Assembly: GCA_033344915.1 (NCBI GenBank)
Contig: JAWPML010000001.1
Span: forward strand, 1,360,369 to 1,424,368
Direction: 5' to 3'
DNA: 64,000 nt
Source: Acidimicrobiales bacterium
Lineage (GTDB): Bacteria > Actinomycetota > Acidimicrobiia > Acidimicrobiales > Aldehydirespiratoraceae
Shown piece by piece: positions 53,694 to 61,332 of this stretch. Below the pieces are notes generated by a model. That model saw only the letters and a list, made by a program, of their open reading frames with translations, was not told where the DNA came from and made no database searches. A program made the translations under genes and the position numbers. The number at the start of each line of letters is the position of its first letter. Position 1 is the stretch's first letter.

Positions 53694-53717
53694 ACAGTAT
53701 CTGACGGTGCATCAGAT
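53694..53717 (-). promoter_or_regulatory. Promoter and palindromic operator of the amidohydrolase gene
   Basis: TACTGT on the minus strand (53694-53699) is 6 nt before ATG 53687 and fits a -10 for a leaderless mRNA. Directly next to it is ATCTGA-N7-TCAGAT (53699-53717), a perfect 6-bp inverted repeat around CGGTGCA, in the form of a TetR- or GntR-type operator. No good -35 is visible. Confidence 0.5.
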
Positions 53718-53744
53718 CTCGGCACCGGCACCGGCTGACATCGC

Positions 53745-54194
53745 CTAGGGCAACTCGTACTTGAGGTGGTGGGAGAGGTCGCCGACCTGGTCGACGAACA
53801 TGATCCGGGTGTCGAACCACCACTTTCCGTCGATCTTGTGGAACGTGTCGTGGTAGTGGCCGGTGATGATCGGCTGCAGCGGGAGGTCGTCGGTCGCCTG
53901 GGTGACGCAGTAGTAGGCCCGCCCGCTCGCGCGGAGGCCGTCGTCGGCGATCTCGAGCTGCACATTGCTCGTGGTGTGGTGGGTCTTCGGGGTGCCGTCG
54001 TCGTAGATCCGGGTCGACATGTCGTACAACCGGCGCACACCGTCTCGCCCCTCGAACACGGCCTCGGGAGGGGGATCGTCCATCCCCCAGATCCGTCCGT
54101 GGGTGAACATCTCGGCCACGCCGTCGAGGTCGCCCGCGTCGATGCGATCGGCATAGGTGTAGAGGAGCTTCTCGATCAGACGGGCGTCATCCAT
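53745..54194 (-). CDS. SnoaL-like / NTF2-fold protein
   Basis: The 149-residue protein starts at ATG 54194 (MDDARLIEKLLYTYADRIDAGDLDGVAEMF). The NTF2-like cone fold is shown by that first helix with the YADRIDAGDLDGVAEMFT motif and the closing FHKIDGKWWFDTRIMFVDQVG. Relatives are ring hydroxylase small subunits, isomerases or dehydratases; the site residues do not decide. TATCGT lies 6 nt before the ATG. It precedes the amidohydrolase on the same strand by 57 nt. Confidence 0.85.
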   Translation of the reverse strand: MDDARLIEKLLYTYADRIDAGDLDGVAEMFTHGRIWGMDDPPPEAVFEGRDGVRRLYDMSTRIYDDGTPKTHHTTSNVQLEIADDGLRASGRAYYCVTQATDDLPLQPIITGHYHDTFHKIDGKWWFDTRIMFVDQVGDLSHHLKYELP

Positions 54195-54238
54195 GGCGAA
54201 ACGATAGACAGCCGCCCGACGTGGTAGCCAAAGGCCCC

Positions 54239-55402
54239 ATGACCGGCCGCTTCGATCTGGACGCCATCCGGCGCGACGCCCGAGCGGTCGACGGCCTGGA
54301 CGACTTCGGCCCGGGACCGTTCGAGGAGCCGCTCGGGGTGCTCCTGGAGAGCTACGCGGCGGCACCGCTGAACGAGCTCGGCGTGCACATCCTGCGATCG
54401 GGGGTCGTCCACAGCCTCGCCATGCGACTACGGACGACGGAATGGTTCCGGCGGCATCCGGAGATCGCCGAGGAGCGGATCACCGACCCGATCGTGGTGG
54501 TCGGCATGATGCGCTCGGGGACAACGCTGATGCAGCGCATCCTGGCCGCCGATCCCCGCATCACCTGCGCCTACGGATGGGAGGTCGGGGAGGTCGCTGC
54601 GCCGTTGGACGTCGACTGGACCACCACCGACCCGCGCATCGCCGCGGCGCGCGCCCGCGAGGCGCAGAGCCGCGAGTTCGTCCCGGAGCTCTTCGCCATC
54701 CATCCCATGTACGCCGAGGAGGCCGAGGAGGAGATCATGTTCCTCGCCGACGCGTTCCTGTCCCATGTGCCCGAGGCATCGGCCGACGTCCCGGCGTACC
54801 GGCGCTGGCTCGACGACCAGGACTTCACGCCGGCCTACGACCATCTCCATCGGCTGCTCCAGCTCCTCCAGTGGCAGAAGCGGCAGCGGGGGGCGCTCGG
54901 CGAGCGGTGGGTCCTGAAGACGCCGGCGCACCTCGGCTATCTGGATGCGCTGGTGGCCCGCTTTCCCGAGGCCCATCTCGTCCACCTCCATCGGGATCCG
55001 GTCGAGACGATCCCGTCGGGGGCCAGCCTCAACACCACGCTGTGGCGCATGCACAGCGACACGGTCGACCCCGCTCGAGTGGGCGCGCAATGGATCGAGC
55101 GGATGGGGTTCACCAACGATCGCGCCATGGCGACTCGTGACCGGTGGGGGACCGAGCGGGGCGTCACCGACCTCCTGTTCGAGGAAGTGGTGGCCGATCC
55201 CGTGGGCGCGGTGGCTCGCGTCTACGAGGACACGGGGCTCGAACTGACGCTCGACGCCGAGGGAGCGATGCGCTCCTGGTTCGACGACCGCCCCCGCGAA
55301 ACGGCGGGCCGGCCCGCGTACGCCGCCGAGGATTTCGGGCTCTCGGCGGCCGCCATCCGCGACCGCTTCCGGGCCTACACCGCCCGCTACCGCCCGATCT
55401 GA
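54239..55402 (+). CDS. Sulfotransferase family protein
   Basis: The 387-residue protein starts at ATG 54239 (MTGRFDLDAIRRDAR). The PAPS-binding motifs are present: VVGMMRSGTTLMQRIL (5'-phosphosulfate loop, about 86-101) and LVHLHRDPVETIPSGASL (3'-phosphate site, about 247-264). The family (Sulfotransfer_3) occurs widely in actinobacteria and marine bacteria. The acceptor is unknown. It is divergent from the SnoaL-like gene across 44 bp. Confidence 0.88.
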   Translation: MTGRFDLDAIRRDARAVDGLDDFGPGPFEEPLGVLLESYAAAPLNELGVHILRSGVVHSLAMRLRTTEWFRRHPEIAEERITDPIVVVGMMRSGTTLMQRILAADPRITCAYGWEVGEVAAPLDVDWTTTDPRIAAARAREAQSREFVPELFAIHPMYAEEAEEEIMFLADAFLSHVPEASADVPAYRRWLDDQDFTPAYDHLHRLLQLLQWQKRQRGALGERWVLKTPAHLGYLDALVARFPEAHLVHLHRDPVETIPSGASLNTTLWRMHSDTVDPARVGAQWIERMGFTNDRAMATRDRWGTERGVTDLLFEEVVADPVGAVARVYEDTGLELTLDAEGAMRSWFDDRPRETAGRPAYAAEDFGLSAAAIRDRFRAYTARYRPI

Positions 55403-55454
55403 CGACCGGACCGGCCGGGAATAGGGTCGCCCCCGTCGTCCAACCGGAGAAGCG

Positions 55455-56702
55455 ATGTCCGACCACCCCGTGGCCACCCCGATACAGCACGAGCACGAGC
55501 TCGCGGCCCTCGAACTGATCGACCACCCGCTCGTCATGGCGGCCTACCGCGAGGTCGGCAACGCCTGGCTCGAGCGGGCGAACCCCTCGGACACGCAACG
55601 GGCGTGGTTCGACCGTGCGTTCGAGGAGGTCATGTTCTCCGCCGCGATCTGGTCCTCCAACCAGGATCCGCTGCGGCCGAAGGTCACCTGCATCACGCGG
55701 CTCGAACACGAGCTCGACGGGCAGCGGGTCCCGGGCTCGCGATGGGGGATCGACAATCCGGACTCGATCTATCGCGTCATCCCGATCAGCGGCGACGAAC
55801 GCTACGAGATCCGCGGCCGGGTCGGCACCAATCGCATGACGGAGAACTACTTCACCCTCTGGGACGAGAACATGGGCACCGTCGACGTGCTCAACGGACG
55901 CACGATGGAGGTTGACAGCGACGGCTCCTTCGTCATCACCGTCGACGCGGAACCGGCCGGGGACCGGCCGAACCACGTCCGATCCGGACCGTCCGCCCAC
56001 GAGTTCTACATCCGCGACGTGATGCTCGACTGGGGAGTCGACGATCCGAACCATCTCGAGATCGTCCGTCTGGGCGACGACCCGCCCGCCACGGCCGCCC
56101 GCACGATCGATGAGCAGGCCCAGCTGACGGTGCAGTTCATGGAGCACTACGCCGACTTCACGGGGCGGATGTCCCACGGCACGATGAAGCGGCCACCCAA
56201 TGAGTTCGCGCTCGCCTGGTCGGCGGATCACACCGGCGGACTGCGCCACCAGGTCTATGTGGGTGGGCGCTACGAGATCACCGACGACGAGGCGTTCGTC
56301 GTCGACGTGAGCGACGGGGGCGCCGAGTACTTCACGGTCCCGATCGCCACCATGTGGGGCACGACGCTGGACATCGTCGACCGCACGGCGAGCCTCAACA
56401 AGTCGCAGGCGGCCCCGAATCCGGATGGCACCTACACGTTCGTGATCGCGGGGCGCGACCCCGGCGTGCACAACTGGATCGACACGTGCGGCCTCTCCGA
56501 CGGGCACCTCACGCTGCGCATGGCGGAGTTCCCCGAAGGGGGAGCACGCGAGGACCTGTCGGCGCGCGGCCGCGTCGTGAAGCTCGACGATCTCGACCAC
56601 GAGCTGCCCGACGCACCGCGCGTTGATGCCGCCGGCCGGGCCGCCCAGCTGGCCGAGCGTCGAGCCGGCTACCTGCGGCGTCTGCCCGAGGTGGCGGTCT
56701 GA
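55455..56702 (+). CDS. DUF1214-like protein
   Basis: The 415-residue soluble protein starts after GGAGAAG. I cannot assign a firm family, but YEIRGRVGTNRMTENYFTLWD (about 115-135), AGRDPGVHNWIDTCGLSDGHLTLRM near the C-terminus and the beta-rich middle resemble DUF1214-type proteins often found near sulfotransferases in actinobacteria. Its stop overlaps the next ATG (TGATG), so it is translationally coupled to the SDR gene. Confidence 0.55.
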   Translation: MSDHPVATPIQHEHELAALELIDHPLVMAAYREVGNAWLERANPSDTQRAWFDRAFEEVMFSAAIWSSNQDPLRPKVTCITRLEHELDGQRVPGSRWGIDNPDSIYRVIPISGDERYEIRGRVGTNRMTENYFTLWDENMGTVDVLNGRTMEVDSDGSFVITVDAEPAGDRPNHVRSGPSAHEFYIRDVMLDWGVDDPNHLEIVRLGDDPPATAARTIDEQAQLTVQFMEHYADFTGRMSHGTMKRPPNEFALAWSADHTGGLRHQVYVGGRYEITDDEAFVVDVSDGGAEYFTVPIATMWGTTLDIVDRTASLNKSQAAPNPDGTYTFVIAGRDPGVHNWIDTCGLSDGHLTLRMAEFPEGGAREDLSARGRVVKLDDLDHELPDAPRVDAAGRAAQLAERRAGYLRRLPEVAV

Positions 56703-57529
56703 TGGCCCGCTGGCTTATCACCGGCTGCTCGACCGGGATCGGGCGCGAGATCGCACGGGCCGCCCTCGAGGCCGGCCACTCGGTCATGGCGACGGCCCGG
56801 CGACCCGAGACCCTCGACGCACTCCTGACCGAGCATCCCGACCATGCCCGTGCGACGGCGCTCGACGTCACCGACGAACGCCAGATCGCCGCCGCGGTGC
56901 AGGCGACCGTGGACGCGTTCGGCAGCATCGACGTGCTCGTCAACAACGCCGGATACGGCTACATGGCGGCGGTGGAGGAGGGCGAGGACGAGGAGATCCG
57001 GCGACTGTTCGACACCAACTTCTTCGGTGTCGTCGACACCCTCCGTTTCGTCCTCCCGATCATGCGCGAACAGGGCCACGGACGGATCATCAACATCTCG
57101 TCGATGACCGGTCTCGTCGCCAACCCACCCAACGTGTTCTACAGCTGCACCAAGTTCGCCATGGAAGCGCTCGGCGAGGGGCTCGCCAAGGAGGTCGAAC
57201 CGTTCGGGATCCGGGTGACGAACATCGAGCCCGGGGCGTTCCGCACGGACTGGGCGTCGCGGTCGATGGCCGAGAGCGAGTCTGCGATCAGCGACTACGC
57301 CGACGTCCAGGGCCGCAAGGACCTGATCAAGCAGTTCGCCGATCACCTGCCGGGCGATCCCCGCAAGGTCGGCGACGCCGCTGTGATGATCGCCGAACTC
57401 GATGACCCGCCGTTGCGTCTGCTGTTGGGCAAGGACGTGCTCGCGGCGACGCGGGAGAAGCTCGCCGCCATGTCGACGTCGATCGACGAATGGGAGCACG
57501 TCACGGTCGACGTGGACTTCCCCGCCTGA
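56702..57529 (+). CDS. SDR-family oxidoreductase
   Basis: The 275-residue classical SDR has the NAD(P) motif TGCSTGIG at 7-14, LVNNAGYGY at 79-87, S133/S134 in NISSMTG, Y147-x3-K151 and a specificity region R33/R34 after strand 2 that favours NADP(H). It begins at the overlap with the DUF1214-like gene and is co-transcribed with it. The substrate is unknown. Confidence 0.92.
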   Translation: MARWLITGCSTGIGREIARAALEAGHSVMATARRPETLDALLTEHPDHARATALDVTDERQIAAAVQATVDAFGSIDVLVNNAGYGYMAAVEEGEDEEIRRLFDTNFFGVVDTLRFVLPIMREQGHGRIINISSMTGLVANPPNVFYSCTKFAMEALGEGLAKEVEPFGIRVTNIEPGAFRTDWASRSMAESESAISDYADVQGRKDLIKQFADHLPGDPRKVGDAAVMIAELDDPPLRLLLGKDVLAATREKLAAMSTSIDEWEHVTVDVDFPA

Positions 57530-57535
57530 GGTGAC

Positions 57536-57991
57536 TCAGGCGTCCATCAGGGTCGCCGCCAGGGTGGCGGCCAGCTCCCAGGTCTGATCGGACAGGGCCT
57601 CGTCCACGGGACCGATCAGGCCCAGCGGCGGCTGGACGGCACGCCACTGGAGTCCGGTCGTGATCTTCTCGATGGCCGCAACGGCGCCGGTGGTGTCGGA
57701 CTCTCCGTGGACCCAACAGCCGTAGGGTCGCCGGGCGGTGCGATCGACGGACGGGTTGTAGACGACGTCGAACCAGTGCTTGAGCGCCCCACTCATGTAC
57801 CCGAGGTTGGCCGGCGTACCGAGCAGATACCCGTCCGACGCGGCGACCAGTTCGGGGTCCGGATCGAGGGCCTCGGCGACGACCACCTCGACGCCCTCGA
57901 TACCGGGAGCGGCGGTACCCGCGACGGCGGCGTCGAGCAGGGCGCGCAGGCCGGGGGTCGGGGAGTGGTGCACGATCAGCAGGCGGGCCAC
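57536..57991 (-). CDS. Flavodoxin-family FMN protein
   Basis: The 151-residue protein starts at GTG 57991 (VARLLIVHHSPTPG); ATG 58030 would add 13 residues before the first strand. The flavodoxin fold shows the phosphate-binding loop HHSPTPG (about 8-14), the LLGTPANLGYMSGALKHWFD flavin-contact loop and GCWVHGES. It probably reduces or carries electrons with NAD(P)H. It is convergent with the SDR gene (6-nt gap) and divergent from the selenoprotein gene, so a functional link is possible. Confidence 0.85.
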   Translation of the reverse strand: MARLLIVHHSPTPGLRALLDAAVAGTAAPGIEGVEVVVAEALDPDPELVAASDGYLLGTPANLGYMSGALKHWFDVVYNPSVDRTARRPYGCWVHGESDTTGAVAAIEKITTGLQWRAVQPPLGLIGPVDEALSDQTWELAATLAATLMDA

Positions 57992-58064
57992 CAGCCGAGC
58001 CTGCCAGACGGGCGCGCTGCGTCGCCTCATGCTCGTCGCCCGCTCGACATGGCATCATCGGCTG

Positions 58065-58382
58065 ATGCTGACGCTGTACTACAACGCCAATTGAAGCAAG
58101 GCCCGCGGAGCGGTCGCTCTGCTGGACGAACGTGGGGTCGACTACACGATCCACAACTATCTCGAGGATCCGCTCGACGCCGCCCAGCTCACCGAGCTCG
58201 TGGCCATGGTCGGTGGTGATCCGGCGGACATGGTCCGCACGTCGCTCGACGACACGAGCGCGGCCGCCGTCGTCGCCCATCTCGTCGACCACCCGGCCGA
58301 CATGCAGCGCCCGATCGCCGTCCTCGACGGCCGCGCCGTGATCGGCCGCCCCTCCGAACGCGTCCTCGAGATCCTCCCCTGA
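58065..58382 (+). CDS. Selenoprotein: ArsC-family (arsenate reductase-like) protein with Sec at residue 10
   Basis: ATG 58065 to TGA 58380-58382 gives 105 residues with one internal TGA codon at 58092-58094. Read through, the start is MLTLYYNAN-U-SKARGAVALL, the exact shape of the ArsC/Spx fold start (LYHNPxCSKSRxALxLL), with the TGA in place of the catalytic cysteine. Downstream conservation is intact: MVRTSLDD, MQRPIAVLDGRAVIGRPSERVLEIL, i.e. the R-P-I-x-V and G-R-P motifs. A hairpin with a GGTC loop starts 10 nt after the TGA (58102-58125). Frame conservation on both sides argues against a nonsense mutation. It is likely a Sec-dependent thiol reductase or arsenate reductase. Sec synthesis genes are not in this window. 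Confidence 0.82.
58102..58125 (+). promoter_or_regulatory. Predicted bacterial SECIS element
   Basis: Right after the TGA, GCGGAGC (58105-58111) pairs with GCTCTGC (58116-58122) in seven pairs including one G-T; outside a one-base mismatch two more C-G pairs (58102-58103 with 58124-58125) extend the stem. The loop is GGTC (58112-58115). The loop starts 17 nt after the TGA. The known E. coli fdhF element also presents GGUCU in its apical loop at a similar distance from UGA, which is what SelB recognises. Confidence 0.72.
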
Positions 58383-58395
58383 CCCCGACACCCGT

Positions 58396-58464
58396 CCGGA
58401 CCCTCGTCCCCCGAGTCCTCGCCCCCGGACCCTCGTCCCCCGAGCCGGACCCTCGTCCCCCGAG
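58396..58464. repeat. Three 20-bp direct repeats
   Basis: CCGGACCCTCGTCCCCCGAG occurs at 58396-58415, 58425-58444 and 58445-58464. The gap between copies one and two (58416-58424) reads as a decayed partial copy. The array begins 13 nt after the selenoprotein stop and runs directly into the 26-bp inverted repeat. It has no coding frame of interest. Confidence 0.85.
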
Positions 58465-58533
58465 TGGAATCTCTGGTCAGGAAAGGGTCGAAATCGGCCG
58501 CGCTCGGCGACCCTTTCCTGACCAGAGATTCCA
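58465..58533. repeat. 26-bp perfect inverted repeat (likely bidirectional terminator or REP-like element)
   Basis: Positions 58465-58490 (beginning TGGAATCTCTGGTCAGGAAA) and 58508-58533 are exact reverse complements, separated by 17 nt. It lies between the stops of two convergent genes, so it can terminate both. The perfection and length, and the A+T content above its surroundings, suggest a mobile or REP-like element rather than a simple terminator. Confidence 0.85.
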
Positions 58534-58557
58534 GGGGTTGCGTGGGGGCTCGGGCGG

Positions 58558-59685
58558 CTAGACGAGGGTGTCGAGGGCGGTGTCGAGGCGGGCGACGGCG
58601 CCGTCGACGTCGGTGAGCTTGTCGAGACCGAACAGGCCGAGCCGGAAGGTGGAGAAGTCGTCGCCCTCATCGCACATGAGCGGCACGCCGCCCGCGATCT
58701 GGAGGCCGGCCGCGGCGAAGGCGGCGCCGCTCTTCACCGCCGGGTCGTCCGTGTAGGACACGACGACGCCGGGGGCCCCGAACCCGTCGGCCGCGACGCT
58801 GCGGATGCCGCGATCGGCGAGGAGGGCGCGTACCCGGTCGCCCAGTTCCTGTTGCGCGGCGCGGACCGTGTCGAACCCGATCGCGGCGGTCTCGGCCATG
58901 ACGTCGCGAAACGCCGTGATCGCGTCCGTCGGCATCGTCGCGTGATAGGCGTGGCCGCCCGCTTCGTAGGCCGCCATGATCGAGCGCCACTTGCCGAGGT
59001 CGCAGGCGAAACTGGTGCTCTGCGTCTCGGCCAACCGTGCGTCGGCCCGTTCGTTCAACATGACGAGGGCGCCGAACGGTGACCCGGACCACCCCTTCTG
59101 CGGCGCGCTGATGAGCACGTCGACGCCGATGTCCGCCATGCCGACCCAGATCGTGCCGGACGCGATGCAGTCGAGCACGAAGAGCCCGCCGGCCGCGTGC
59201 GTCGCGTCGGCCACGGCTCGCAGGTAGTCGTCCGGCAGGATCATGCCCGAGGCGGTCTCGACGTGGGGCGCGCACACCACCGCCGGCTTCTCGGACTCGA
59301 TCGCGGCGACCACCTCGTCGATCGGCGCGGGGGCGAACGGCTCGGTGGGCCCCTCCGCCGCGCGCCGCGCCGCGAGCACGGTGTGCGAACTCGGGATCGA
59401 ACCCGTGTCGAAGATCTGGGTCCAGCGGTACGAGAAGAAGCCGTTGCGGATCACCAGGCAGTGCTGGTCCGTCGCGAACTGGCGGGCGACCGCCTCCATC
59501 CCGTACGTGCCGCTTCCCGGAACGATGGTGACGGAGTGGGCGTTGTAGACCGACGCCAGGGTGGTGCTGATGTCGTTCATCACGTCCTGGAAGGTCCGGC
59601 TCATGTGGTTGAGCGCCCGGTCGGTGTAGACGACCGAGTACTCGAGGAGACCATCGGGATCGACATCGGGGCGCAGGCCGGGCAT
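58558..59685 (-). CDS. Class V aminotransferase (alanine/serine-glyoxylate type)
   Basis: The 375-residue protein starts at ATG 59685 (MPGLRPDVDPDGLLEYSVVY). PLP-enzyme features: VPGSGTYGMEAVARQF (phosphate-binding turn, about 55-70), FVLDCIASGTIWVGMADIGVDVLISAPQKGWSG, with D172 contacting the ring nitrogen and K197 as PLP lysine. HVETASGM matches the substrate-side loop. It probably transfers an amino group from alanine, serine or a relative to a 2-oxoacid such as glyoxylate or pyruvate. It is divergent from the iron-sulfur/NrfD operon. Confidence 0.88.
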   Translation of the reverse strand: MPGLRPDVDPDGLLEYSVVYTDRALNHMSRTFQDVMNDISTTLASVYNAHSVTIVPGSGTYGMEAVARQFATDQHCLVIRNGFFSYRWTQIFDTGSIPSSHTVLAARRAAEGPTEPFAPAPIDEVVAAIESEKPAVVCAPHVETASGMILPDDYLRAVADATHAAGGLFVLDCIASGTIWVGMADIGVDVLISAPQKGWSGSPFGALVMLNERADARLAETQSTSFACDLGKWRSIMAAYEAGGHAYHATMPTDAITAFRDVMAETAAIGFDTVRAAQQELGDRVRALLADRGIRSVAADGFGAPGVVVSYTDDPAVKSGAAFAAAGLQIAGGVPLMCDEGDDFSTFRLGLFGLDKLTDVDGAVARLDTALDTLV

Positions 59686-59780
59686 CGGAGCTCGCTTCGT
59701 TCGGGAACGGACGGCCACACGCTCGCAGATCGCGCCGGGCCGTGCCATCACGTGTGGACGCCGCATCGCGCCTACACTCG

Positions 59781-59796
59781 ATTTGTCCGTACATTT
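59781..59796 (+). promoter_or_regulatory. Operator-like motif upstream of the iron-sulfur/NrfD gene (copy 2)
   Basis: ATTTGTCCGTACATTT shares 14 exact bases (TTGTCCGTACATTT, 59783-59796) with 868-881. It lies 15 nt before the GTG start and just after TACACT (59772-59777), a possible -10. A bound repressor would block this promoter. The core is TGT-N4-ACA. Confidence 0.45.
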
Positions 59797-59811
59797 CCGC
59801 GAAGGATCGTC

Positions 59812-61323
59812 GTGACCAGACTCGGGTTCCTCCTCGACAGCGATTCGTGCATCGGGTGCCACGCCTGCACGGTGGCCTGCAAGAGCGAGCACGACGTCCC
59901 CCTCGGCGTCAACCGCACCTGGGTCAAGTACATCGAGACCGGCTCGTTCCCCAACGTCAGCCGTCATTTCTCGGTGATGCGCTGCAACCACTGCGACGAC
60001 GCGCCCTGCATGACGATCTGCCCGACGAACGCGCTCTACCGCGCTCCGAACGGTGTCGTCGACTTCGACGACGACAACTGCATCGGGTGCAAGGGCTGCA
60101 TGAACGCGTGCCCCTACGACGCGATCTACATCAACCCCGAGACCAACACCGCCAACAAGTGCAACTTCTGCAATCACCGCATCGAGCTGGACCTCGAACC
60201 GTCGTGCGTCGTCGTCTGCCCGACGCACGCGATCAAGGTCGCCGATCTGGACGATCCGCTGAACGCGGCGACGAAGATCATCGCCCGGGAGGACGTCGCG
60301 GTGCGCTCGCCCGAGCAGGGCACGAACCCGAAGGTGTACTACCGCGGCGCCGACCAGGCCTCGCTGAATCCGCTCCGCACCGCGATCGCCGACGATGGTC
60401 TGATCTGGGCGGACACCACGCCGGCCCATCCGACCGTGCCACCGGCCACGCACGGGGTGGTCGCCCGGACCACCTACACCACCCCGCACCAGATGACCTG
60501 GAAGGGCAAGGTCTCGGGGTATCTGGTGACGAAGGCGATCGCGGCGGGTGTGATGCTCGTCGCCGCGCTGCTCGTCCTGCTCGGTCACCGCGCCGAGCAG
60601 GCGGCCGTCGGGGTCGTCCCGCCGATGGTCGCGGGCGCGTTCCTGGCGCTCACCGGCGTGTTGCTGGTGGCGGACCTCAAGCAGCCGGGCCGGTTCCACT
60701 ACCTCATCACCCGGGGCAGCTGGGACTCCTGGCTCGTGCGCGGCGCCTACGTCCTCGCCGGGTTCGCCGTCTGCCTCGCCGCCTGGTGGGCCGCGGGGCT
60801 CGCCGACACGCCGACGGCCATCGCCGTGCTGGCGATCCCGACGGCGGTGTTCGCCGCGGGCACGGCCGGCTACACGGCGTTCCTCTTCGCCCAGTGCGAA
60901 GGCCGCGACCTGTGGCAGACGCCGCTGCTGCTCCCGACGCTGTTGGCCCAGGCGATCACCGCCGGGGGAGCCACCTACGCGATCCTCGACCTCGGCATGG
61001 ACCTGCCCTCGGTCGATGCCGTGCACTGGGCGTTCCTCGGCGGCGCCGTCGCCACGCTCGCGCTGCTCTGGATCGAGACGGCATCTCGCAGCACACCGCA
61101 CGTCGAGGCGGCGATGCACGTGCTCACCAGAGGTGGACAGGCGCGGAAGTACCGGCTCGGGGTGGGCGGACTCGTCCTGGCCGCCGTCCTCGTCGTCGTG
61201 AACCTGGCTGCCGCCGAGCCCGAGCCGGCCCTGGGTGCGGCCGCCGGCATCGTCGCCCTCGCCGCGCTGTGGGCCTACGAAGACGCCTTTGTCCGTGCCG
61301 GCCAGTCCGTCCCGCTGTCGTAG
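59812..61323 (+). CDS. Iron-sulfur subunit fused to NrfD-type membrane subunit
   Basis: The 503-residue protein starts at GTG 59812, with GAAGGA 5 nt before it. Residues 1-145 are a four-cluster ferredoxin domain: cysteines 13/16/19/23, 58/61/66/70, 90/93/96/100 and 117/120/132/136 fit four 4Fe-4S sites as in DmsB, PsrB and NrfC. From about 235 there are about eight membrane segments of the NrfD/PsrC type, with AGYTAFLFAQCEGRDLWQ as a marker. Normally these are two proteins. It passes electrons between the quinone pool and the molybdopterin subunit encoded 9 nt downstream. No Tat signal is seen on this protein. Confidence 0.9.
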   Translation: MTRLGFLLDSDSCIGCHACTVACKSEHDVPLGVNRTWVKYIETGSFPNVSRHFSVMRCNHCDDAPCMTICPTNALYRAPNGVVDFDDDNCIGCKGCMNACPYDAIYINPETNTANKCNFCNHRIELDLEPSCVVVCPTHAIKVADLDDPLNAATKIIAREDVAVRSPEQGTNPKVYYRGADQASLNPLRTAIADDGLIWADTTPAHPTVPPATHGVVARTTYTTPHQMTWKGKVSGYLVTKAIAAGVMLVAALLVLLGHRAEQAAVGVVPPMVAGAFLALTGVLLVADLKQPGRFHYLITRGSWDSWLVRGAYVLAGFAVCLAAWWAAGLADTPTAIAVLAIPTAVFAAGTAGYTAFLFAQCEGRDLWQTPLLLPTLLAQAITAGGATYAILDLGMDLPSVDAVHWAFLGGAVATLALLWIETASRSTPHVEAAMHVLTRGGQARKYRLGVGGLVLAAVLVVVNLAAAEPEPALGAAAGIVALAALWAYEDAFVRAGQSVPLS

Positions 61324-61332
61324 GAGACCCTG

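Noticed and set aside
58092-58094. TGA as a simple nonsense mutation of an arsC-like gene
   Set aside because: The frame stays intact for 95 codons afterwards with conserved motifs, the TGA is exactly at the catalytic position, and a SECIS-like hairpin follows. It remains the main alternative to test.
58396-58464. Possible CRISPR array
   Set aside because: The 20-bp units have no regular unique spacers, two are directly adjacent, and no cas genes are nearby.
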